The position numbers and the translations under genes were made by a program. Positions 36,172 through 47,200 of a DNA stretch of 64,000 bases are shown here, in pieces. Origin of the DNA: Lutjanus erythropterus (Eukaryota; Chordata; Actinopteri; Lutjaniformes; Lutjanidae); contig CM034603.1 of the NCBI GenBank assembly GCA_020091685.1, positions 5,151,848 through 5,215,847 of the forward strand, in the 5' to 3' direction. The notes below the pieces were generated by a model that worked only from the letters and a program-made list of their open reading frames with translations, was not told where the DNA came from and did not search any database. Numbering within the stretch: the stretch's first letter is position 1; every line of letters starts with the position of its first letter.

Positions 36172-36345
36172 GAGCCTTTTCACGGCAGCCATATTGACAT
36201 GAAATAGAAGAATAAACACAGGTGTTACCAAACATATTAATTAAGGCCCTGCAACACTAATTGTTACTGGATGTTAATTAACATCATTGGTAACACCTGT
36301 GTTTATCCTATTTCATGTCAATATGGCTGCTGTGAAAAAGGTCTA
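36172..36345. mobile_element. Long hairpin / small fold-back MITE
   Basis: Left arm GCCTTTTCACGGCAGCCATA, TTGACATGAAATAG and ACACAGGTGTTACCAA pairs with the right arm read in complement (TTGGTAACACCTGTGTTTAT onward to GCTGCTGTGAAAAAGGTC). Each arm is about 60 bp and the loop about 55 bp. No coding content. Confidence 0.8.
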
Positions 36346-37650
36346 TCACATTCATTTTAAACTTTTTTTCCAGATATATGGAGTCCCTACTGTGTTGAAA
36401 GGGTTTAAGGGTATAAGTATACCTAATCTAAGGTCACAAACATGTAAATGCAAAAAAAGCAGCATCTATTTGTATCCATATGTATCTAATAGCTTCTATT
36501 TGGTATAGAGGATTAAAAAAAACTTTAGTGTATCATTTCAACCCATACAATTATCAAAACATCACCATCAACAACATATCAAAAACCAAACAAAAACAGG
36601 ACAACAGACAAAGAGGACTAACTATAATCATATAGTACAATGAAAAGGCATTTTAAAAATATGAGATTTTACAAATTCCTTTTTTTTTTTTTACAATCAA
36701 TGTCATTCGCATCATAAAAAAATCTTTTTTTCTACATGAACAATTGAAGTAGTCAGTGTTTAAAGAGATATTTTATACACATTGACACATATGAAATAAA
36801 TGACAAATACTGTTTAATTACTGTGAAAAACAATTTTTGTCAATATCTGAATTTTGAAAACTATAGATTATACTAGACTACAATGGACTACAGATTTTTG
36901 TCTGTTTTTTACTGGCAAAAACAAGATTATACACAGGTTGTTAAAGTATAGCACATAAACATGATTTAGAAATTAGGAATATATATGTAAAACAATATGG
37001 ACATAATAAAAGAAAATAAATACTAACAAGTAAAAAATAAACAACATAAAATATAAAATAATAGCTTATTAAATGTGGAAAAGACAGGAAGGGAAACACT
37101 ACACGGTTATGGGAGACATGAAAATCATAGATGTAAAACATAACAAGCCAAACTGGAAAGGCTCGTTCAAGCTGAACTGCACCTTGACTGGAAAGTAGAA
37201 AAGATCAGACAGCAGCAGCACGAGGCTGTGAGGTGACATAAACTACTGGTTACTAACATACAAACAAGACGATAAAGTATAGCACATATGCATGAATTAC
37301 AAATGATGAACGTGTAAGAAATAGAATAATAAATAGAAAATTAATCGAAATGAGTAAAATTCAAAAATATACATAAAATATAAATAATTAAATGTGGGAA
37401 AGATGAAAAGATGGAACAGAACAAAAAAGGCACAAAATAAAATAAATTATTAAAAAAAATTGCATTAAACAACAACAACAAAAAAAAACATAATAAGACT
37501 TAATTAAGCAATTTAAAACATTCGCTCATTTCCAGTTGATCTACAGAGGTCTTTGGCATATTTGGAAATGAATAATTTAAGGGACTAAAAGTAAAGTTGT
37601 AAAGTTGAATTTCATTATAGTAGCCGATGCAGATGGGTGGGGTTTTCCTA

Positions 37651-38207
37651 AATTTAGCTTTGTAACCCGGAAGAGAAGCGACCACCGTGTGACCTCTGCT
37701 GCGTACGTAACGTCAGGAGGAAAAATGACTGAACAGAGATGTGATTGTTCCGTTTTGCCTTCGACACCAGCAGACGCTCGGCTCGCTTCAGCGACTTAAC
37801 AGCGAGTATAAGGACCGCAGTGAAGCCGTCTGACTGACGGAATGTCGGTACGAGCAGAAACACGGTCGGTTATTCGCTGAATTTCATCAGACGACGTCGG
37901 AGGATGCTAAACGTCTTGCTAACTAGCGTTAGTCGAAATTAGCCAGTGTGTTGTTTCTTTGACAGCTTCGTTTGTCCTCTCAGCTGTTCGCTACATGACG
38001 GTGGACGGATTTGTCAGATAACCAAACGCTGTCAGCTGTGGAGCGGACAGTTAGCAGCTGTACTGGACCTTTCTGCGGTGACAGCCACGTCAGCTAACGC
38101 TAGCTCAAATCTCTGTGGTCTGTTAAGTAAGGAGCACTTGTGTGCTCCTGGGTTTTTTTTGTGTTCTTAGTATTTAACAGAAACTTAGAGGGAATCTTTC
38201 TGCAGCA
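37651..38207 (+). promoter_or_regulatory. BPNT2 promoter and 5' UTR, CpG-rich
   Basis: CpG density rises sharply from about 37660 after an A-rich spacer. ACCCGGAAG at 37666-37674 is a good ETS-type site. The start codon at 38208 sits in GCAATGG. Transcription start cannot be fixed. Confidence 0.55.
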
Positions 38208-41200
38208 ATGGCACCGATGGGTATCCGGCTGTCACCGCTCGGTGTGGCGGTGTTCTGCCTGCTGGGAGTCGGTGTAATCTACCACCTGTATGCCGGGGTC
38301 ATCTCCAGCCGCTGGGCTGCTTTCAGGTCAGGCTCCTCTCTCATTACCATCCATGATATAACGTGACAGAGTCTCTACCAGTGTACGCACAGGTACTGTG
38401 TGTGCAGCTGCAGAGCTTAACTTGTTCATTTAACACCATCAGCAGCTTGTCTCAGGGTTTATTGACGCTGGTTGGATTCAGTGTGAGCATAACAATAAGT
38501 TTGATCCCCTGAAAGAAAGATGGATTAATTCTGTTATCTGAACTCAACATCGAATTGAATATGAATTCTATGGGACCTTGTGTGGGAAGCTAGCTTGTTT
38601 TGTTCAGATGGCCAATTCTCTGCCTGTAAATTTTGACTTAATTTGAAAATATCATGTGGTGTTCATGATAGATATATGTCCGTGATTGGTAGTTTTTATG
38701 CTTCTATATAAAATTGCTGACTTACATACTTAAAGTATTTTATTTTAGTACTATTTGGAATAGAGTTTTATGCAATCCATTCATTTTTTCTGATATTTCA
38801 GAAGCAGTGGTTTATGTTAAAACTGTGTACAATATCATGAGAAAAATGAGAGGACAAATTTTCAGAGATGTATTGTCCATCTATCCATTTATCCAACTTC
38901 TTCTGCTGTTCTAGGGCTGAGTCACACCCTATTTCTAAGGCTGAACCTATACACCTTATGGAGGAAACTCAATTCAGGTGTTTGTATCCATGATCTCATT
39001 CTTTCTGTCACTACTCAAAGCTCATAACCACAGGTGAGGTTTGGAATGTAGATCAACTGGTAGATCAAAAGCTTTGGTACAACACCTGTATTACCGCAGA
39101 TGTTGAGCTGACACTCCATTTTACTTTCACTCTTGAAAAAGATCCCAAGATACTTGAACTCCTTCACTTGGTGCAGCAGGTGACTGCATTGTCTACATCG
39201 TCTGCAAAAAGCAGAGACACAGTTCTGAGGTTCCCAAACCTGGACCCTCTCCTCACCCCAGCTGAGCCTTGAGATCCTCTCTATTAATATAGCAAACAGG
39301 ATAAGAGACTAGGGACAGCCTCAGAGGAATCCAACACCCACTGAGAACTTGTTTGACTTTGTGCTGAGGACACATATCCCAACCCTTTTAATGTTTCTGA
39401 AATGTTCGTTTTCATTAAAGTTTTGTGAAATGTGAAAAAAAGTGGTTTACATCTGGTTTTTTGTATGGAATTTATTGTTTATTGAGCTCCACATTGATTT
39501 TTAGCAGTATCAGTTATTAATGTTATTTGGTGTGACCGCTTATCATGCGTTGTGGCCAGTAACAACAATAACTTTATATGCATTTGGATTGGAGATGTTG
39601 TCAAGATAGCAAAATTTTAAACGACATACAGTACTTTACAGAGTCAGTTCACCTCAAAATCTAAAATACAAATTTTCCACCTGGCTTGTAGTGCTGTGTA
39701 TCCATCTAGATTTGTTTGGTGTGAGTTGCAGAGTTTTGGATATCAGCTGTAGAGATGTCTTCTGTTCAGTATAACTAAATGGCACTCAGTTTGTGGTGCT
39801 CAACGCATCAAAAAATACCTTTCAAAAACATTGTCTCTTTCCAAAAATCATGACCCAGTTATTCAAGATAATTTACAGACCCTGTTGTGAGCAGATTCGT
39901 GTCGGAACTATTTTCTTTCTGCAGTAGAATGTAACAGAGCTACTTCAGAATCTACCAGAACTACTGAAGAAGAAGAAAATAGTGGGGCTTCAGGATATGT
40001 TAAAAAAGTCATATCACGATTATTTTGACTGAAATTGCGATTGTGATATGCAATGTGATGACTAAATAAATAAAAGTATGATGATGTGATATATATTGAG
40101 GTCTGTACCAAACAAATATATTTTCTTTCATTTGGAGAACTAGATTTTTAGGCCAGGTCCTCTATGCAGCACTGCAGTACCTCATTATAATGCTGTTTTC
40201 TCACACATTTTTGCTTTTTCAAAAATTTGTAATTTGGTTCTGGTTCTGTGTTTTGGATACTGCATTTTGCCTTATTGCACTACAGGCCAGCTAAAGAGCT
40301 GCCAGCTGCCAGCTTGATGATTATAATGAATTTATGCGGGACAAAGAAAAACAGGCACCAGCAAAAAAAAACCTGTCAGTAGTAGTTTTCTTATTTTGCC
40401 CAGTGAATGTGTGAAAATAATCATATTTTGTGCCTGCATCTGTTAGTGGACCATCACAATAAAAGAAGGCACAAGAATGTGTTAACTCTATTACAGGAGA
40501 GACTTAACGTTTTCTGCAGTTTGTTGGGAAGAAAAAATGTGTGCATATATCGGTCAAAATTAGTTGGAAAATATCAGATATCTGCAAAAAATCCAATGTC
40601 GTACATCTCTAATAACTAACAGAAATCAGAAATCATTACAGTTTTAAACAAGTGGTATCAAAAAAGTACCAAAGTATCAATACCTTTGAAAACCTTAATT
40701 TGGATGTACATTAGGCTGACTTTGGCCTTTTGATATTAATCTGATATTCTTCAGCATGTGTTGTCTGCTGTCGTTATGGTTGAGGTTTGTGCCAAGTTTG
40801 TTCTATTATTTATTAAATGTTCGTGGCAAGTCACCAAAGTCATGTAGCTGCTGCCTACCAGAACTGGGTATTGAACTAGTATAATACTTTAAACTACTAT
40901 TTAAGCAAAGTTCCTGTACAGCTACGTTTGAGAAGTTTAACTTATTTTATGAAATAAAATGATCAGATTGGATTTTAAGACAGGTAGTCAGCTGTTTGGA
41001 AGCTAACACGTTCTCGTTTTGTCCCTTCATGTCTGCAGACAGAGGAGAAAAGTGGACCTGAGGGACCTGCTGGCTGTCTCGGTGGAGGCTGCAGTGCTCG
41101 GTGGCAGAGAGGTAAAAAGCTTCTATGCTATAGACATTAAACTAAGAAGCATTATCAGTTCATTCACTATTAATACCCTTGTAATAGCTTGCTGAGTCTG

Positions 41201-44200
41201 TTTGTTTTTCCTTATTATATTGGAGGTATTCAATTACCTGATACCACCTGTTTAAAAACACCTTGTGTCAACACTAACAGAATCACAGACTTTGTTTTGG
41301 AGTTAACTGTATATTTAAGATGTTTCATATTTCATGTTTGGAATTGGAATTTCACTCTTTTATCAGTTTCATCAGTTCATTATTGGATGATTAGCCTATA
41401 AGTGATGTCCTTAACAAAGGGTCAGTTCACCCAAAGCCATGCAAATCTTGTCCTTTTTTTTCCTGGCCATATTTTAAAAATCTTTCTTTGAATTTACTCT
41501 CTGCTTAAAGGTATAGATTTTTTGAAGTTGGTTTTTATGAGTATTTATCCACAGTCAGTATTGCAGTGTTACCTATAGTAGATGGCAGTCATCACACTGC
41601 CAGCTAGGAGGAGCAGCAGGGAGCTTAGTTGTAAGGAAGGGGAGCAACGTATTTCAGCCACCTAAAAACATCAATATCAATTTAAGTGTACACTATATTT
41701 AGAATCTGTCTTTGGCACTATATTTTCTATAACCTGTGCTATTCATAAGAGTGCCTGCTTTTGCAGCGCACTGTATTACATTGTAGATCAGCCATCTGAT
41801 TGCCTGTTCTGACAGGAAAATTCTGTTATATGAGCCAAATATCACTAATTCCAAATCAGCCAGAGTCTTTTGGCAAAGACAGTAATTTTAGATTGCAGAA
41901 CACAGTAGTCGCTGGTCTGCCCCTGCTCCAGTCTGTTAGTTTGTCTATGTTGTTGTGTGCATTGGATGAATCCAAAGTAGCCCTTTAAAACACCCAGTTT
42001 TTTGTGTTATTTTGTGTCCTTGGTGTTTTAAAAGGTTAATTCAGGTTCATCAAAGTCACACAAAAGCACAAACAAAGTAACAGAACAAGGGAGCAGTAGA
42101 CCAGAAACTCCTGTGTTGTTCAAGGTGAAATTACTAACTGTTTTTGCCAGATGAGTCTGGTGGCTGTGGAGGGAGTGATATTTGGTTTATATAACACCGG
42201 TTTCCCATCAGAAAAGGCTGTCTGACAGCAGTGCATTGCTTAGCATCCTACTGCCTTTCCAAGGTGCAACCAGTAGGTAATACACTGACTATGGATAAGT
42301 ACCTCATACAACCCCACTGAAAAAAATCTGTTGTGGGTATCACTAAATTAGAAGTTTCTCTAACCTGTTCCAGCAATCATTTTAGTTTGTAAAGAAACCA
42401 CAGGTGTTCATTTGGGTACATCTGAAACCATTAAACTGTATTATAAGAGTGTTGGATGTGACCTTTAACTCCCCAGGTGAAGTCGGTGCGTGAAGAAAAT
42501 GGTCTGAAGGAGAAGTCAAAGGGCAAGACGAGGGAGGGAGCCAGTGAGCCTCTCACTATGGGTGACCTGCAGTCTCACAGAAAGATGTTTAACCTCATAA
42601 AGAACACCTTCCCTGAACTCACGGTGAGCACAACCTCTGTAACTGCAGTATTCTTGCTTTTTGTCAGTCATTAATTGTTTACTGTGAGAACTCTTGTGAT
42701 GGTACAGAATACCAGGGCTTGTTTGGTAGAATAAGGATGAAGGAACTCAATTGTGACCAGTTACAGTAATCAAAGATAGAAAAATCACAAACTAGAAACT
42801 ATCCTGAATAAGCTGCAAGGCTAGAAACTTCCGGGTTTGTTAGATGCCTTCACATACTGTTTGAAGGTTGAGATAAGCCTTAGGCGCAGGCCTCATGCTT
42901 ATGTGTGCATTTGTTTTCAGGTGAACAGCGAGGAGCATGACAACGTGGTGGACAAGCTGACATGGAGCCGGGACATTCCAGCTGACATACTGGATAAGAT
43001 CGACGGAGGCAAGGATGTTCCTGCTGAGAGCATCACTGTGTGGATCGACCCTCTAGATGCTACGCAGGAATATACAGGTGTGCTGAAGTCATTTTAGATG
43101 ACTTATTGGACAATAAGCTGTGCAGCTGAGCTGTGAATAGTTCATCTGAGAGAAAAAAAACAAACAAATGGGAAACTAATGGTATACAAGCCAAATATAG
43201 ATATAACCAACCAAGCTCCCTGGGCAAAATCAGTCATTTTACCTCAGAGAACACTGGAATTGCTGGTGTACCACTGCTTCGAACTGTGAGTTTGTCTGTG
43301 TCAAGGTTGAAGACCCCCAGCAGAACGACGGAGTCCCCAGTCGGAGCACTTTCCAGCACCTCTCCCAAGGTCTCCAGGAAAGCCGGGTACTCTGCACTGC
43401 CGTTCGGCCCATAGGCCGAAACAACAGTGAGGCACCTATCCCCGACCTGAAGGTGCAGGGCGACGACCCTCTTGTTTACCGGGGAAAGCTCCAACACATG
43501 GCGGCTGAGCTGGGGGGCTATAAGCAAGCCCACACCAGCCCGCCGCCTCTCACCATGGGCAACTCCAGAGTAGAAAAAAGTCCAGCCTCTCTCAAGGAGT
43601 TGGGTTCCAGAGCCCCGACTGTGCGTGGAGGTGAGCCCGACTATCTCTAGCTGGTACCGCTCAACCTCCCGCACTAGCTCAGGCTCCTTGGGAGACCCTA
43701 CCAGGGGCAACAAGCCCCCGACAACATAGCTTCTAAGATCATTCAGGTTCTCAAACCCCTCCACCACGATAAGGTGGCGGTTCAAACGAATAAATGACAT
43801 GAAATTGCAAATTTTTTAGAGGAAAAATTTCAATGCGCCAAGCAGGACATGATTTTGCAAAAAAATTATTAAGCTTCTAAAAGCAAAACCTACTGCAGCA
43901 AAAAAGATGTTATCACCATCAAGTGAAGCTGATCTGGAGCTCCTTTTACTTGGAAAAAAAAGAATAAAAAAATAAGATATACCTTGGTACAAAAAATATT
44001 GAGAAAGAGAGGAGAAGCTTCTTCAGGATGTATTTCAGGATGGCAGAGATCGGACTGATCCACAGCAGCAGCTGTCTGTAGATAAGACGTTTTCGTATGA
44101 TTTGCAAACAGTTCCAGCTGTGAGCAGTGCACATTTGGTTCATCGTAGTCCGACAGGAGGGGGGGTCGCCCGGTTGGACATTTAAACAAAGACGTTTCTG

Positions 44201-47200
44201 TTGGCTGCTGAAGTTTGATATACACACCATCTTCATACTGAAGCTCATTTTCTTTTCCTCTCCACAGGCTGTCTTTGAGATTGTCAAAGTGGGTTTTCCC
44301 CCTTTCATCATTTAAAGGTTCGGTGAAATGTGTCCAAACAATTGATGCACCATGTGAAATGTTTTGAATATCAACAACGAGCAGTTTGATTGGTCAGATG
44401 TATTCATGTCCAAAGCAAAACATCAGGACAGTTGACCCTGGTCCCAAAAAAGAAAGAAAGCTGCAATATCACTCAGTGAAGTTCTGCTATGTGAAAGCTT
44501 ACATCTGATACATACAAGTTGGAAAAATATTATTAACATGCAAATTAATTTCATGAAAAAATACTTCTGCTGTGAAAAGACCTTTATTTTGTGACTTCAG
44601 TGTTGTGAAAGGACAGTTCTGATTCACTGAAATCACACAGTAATCAACAGGTCGAGGCAGCAGTAGACCAGCAACTCCTGTGTCTTGCAGTGTAAATTTA
44701 CTGACTTTGCCTGGAGTCTGGTTTGTTTGGAGGGAATGACATTTGGCTTATATAACAGTGGCTTCCTGTCAGAAAAGTATGTCTGACAGCAAAGTTAAGT
44801 GGTGAAGATATTCTAAATGTAGTGTACACTTAACTGATATTGATGTTTTTAGGTAGACCTTCTTTAAGTGGCTAAAATACATTTTGTTGCTGACCCTGTC
44901 TACAGCAGCACATTACTTAGCTTTCATGCTGGTGCGTCTCTGTTTCTCCAAACCAGGGTGTGTCAGCCGCCATCTACTGTAGATAATACACTATCAAATA
45001 GCATCTCATGCAACTCCACCTCAAATAATCTTAAGTCTCTCTCTAAAAGAATCTTAAAAAGATATATTAATTTCAGTGGCCACACTTGTTTGTCTAAGGT
45101 ATGTTTGCATGTGTTTGTTCTACCATTATCTACGGAAAGTTGGCTGAACATGCACAGTCCTTTGCACCTACACCCTCCTAACAGTCATCTAGTTAATCTG
45201 ATATGGCCTGGAGCTGCCCAGTAGAGTTCCTGTTTACTCTGGAGGAAATCCACAACAAGCCAGTCAGTTACATTTGTGAACAAATTGTTTTCCGTCTGTT
45301 TCTGCCCTCCAGCCAGACTAAAACTGCATTTTAGGAAAGGTATTAGGGATTGGAATAAATTAGATTTTAGATTAGATACAAATATTGATTCTGCCTATTA
45401 GTCTGATTCTTCATTGATTCACGTTCAATTTTCTGTGTGGGAAAAGAGACCTACACAGGTTTTCAGCGTCCACGCAGCGGTTTTATTATCTCTGAATCTG
45501 AACACAGTGTAGATTAATCAGGAAAGAGAAAGGCATGCATGTAACTCAGGTGTGCTAAAGCTCCACTGTTCCGCTGTTTAATTTGGAACTGGTTATCAGA
45601 AACTTGCTAAGCCTGCCTTCCAGGCACTGATGTTAATATAACAGGATATTAACCCTCAATAATGGACATGCTGCTTAATAGAGAAGCAGAGGCGTGTTGA
45701 GGATTAATTGCATGACATTCCAGGAATTTAAGCCCATGTTGCATAGATGTTTGAGCATACTGCAGTTGTTTCTAGCCTCACCTGTAATTACATTACAACT
45801 AGCACGGTTGTCATCATTCTTCATCAAAGGAAGCCGTGCTTTCTTCCTCTCTGCCATGACTACTTCTTTCCAGCAGTGTAGATGCATAAGTTTGACGTTA
45901 TTGTTGTGCAATGCTCAACTGTCAGATATACATGCTGGTATCGATATAAGGAACTGATAAGCTCAGAGGCATATGATCCTGATAGATCAGACAATTTGAA
46001 ATTTTTCCTCTAATGTTAAGAGGCACTTTCTGTTGCATCAAGCCTCTTCTGTGATTGCTGTAAATGTCAGTTTAGCTGAATAAACAACAGAGCCATTGTC
46101 ATTAACATGGATTTATGTTGATTTGTCAGACAGCATCGTAATCAGAAAATTTCCTGCGGCGCATGCAGTATTTATGAGCCTGGAGTAAACAACTATTTCA
46201 TACTTGTTTTGTTGTCTGGCAAAAAGAAACAGAAAAATATGTAAATGAGAACAACTAAATAGTGAATTCATCTGTATTAAATCACAGTAAAGGTGATCAC
46301 ACAGAGCAGGAGGAAGGTTTAACCAGCTGTCAATCAGCAGAATAACCAGCTGTCTGTAGTTAAGTCAAGAGACCTTTCTGTTGTCACCAGTTGTTGATGT
46401 CATTAATCTGTATTTAGTGTATGCAGATTTTGTCAGACAAAATTGCAAATGTAAAATAATGATTTGGTCACCCAAGCATCTGAGGTCTTGACAAAAATGA
46501 CCCAGAAACTTAAGTGTGGACACAAATTGTTCTATCACTAGACAAGCTGAAAGTTGAAAGTCTAGAGTCACTCATTTTTTGGTAAAACCAAATATCAACA
46601 GTTGGTATTAAAGCACATACATCAGGCCTTTTATCACCTGTTGTCTGCAACAACTGCATTTTACTCTTGTTAAATAGCTATTTTAAACAGTTGGAAGAAC
46701 ACAGCACATGCATATTAACAATAACAGACTGATTACAGACTGATAGGTGACCTACAGTAGTTCAAGTTAAATGTAATTACAACACAAATAGTCAATGATG
46801 GCATGTAAAGTTGTCAAAAAAGTAAAGATAGTCCACACAGTAGATCATGTTTCCATAACCATCATGTGACCTTCAGGCACAAGCCTTTCTTCAGACATGG
46901 AACAAATCTAGAGACGGGTCATGTGACAAAATGGTAAACCAAAATAAGAAAAGAAACATAACCTTGTAAGTAAAATAAATATTATTAACCCCTTTATGTA
47001 TAATTTATATGTACAATATATTCCAAACCGTCTAAATATACCACAACATATTCATCAGGTTAAAAAACATTACATTTTTATGGCATAATGAATGGAGGAA
47101 AACATACTCGGCACAAAACATATAACATATATAAAATGTATAAGATCAAATTCCTCAAAACGTTATAACAGGCCTCCTAGAGATTCAGTTTTTTTTGAAT

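Larger units (their letters stand above)
34863..37650. other. DARS2-BPNT2 spacer
   Basis: AT-rich spacer with no supported gene. It contains a MITE-like repeat at 35391-35690 and a perfect-looking hairpin at 36172-36345, both listed separately. From about 36480 to 37510 it is very A-rich, with many short AATAAA/AAAATA strings and no coding potential. Confidence 0.5.

Noticed and set aside
43234-43800. A 188-codon frame as a possible host gene
   Set aside because: Its motifs are those of a retrotransposon endonuclease, and it lies inside BPNT2 intron 4 next to other mobile DNA.
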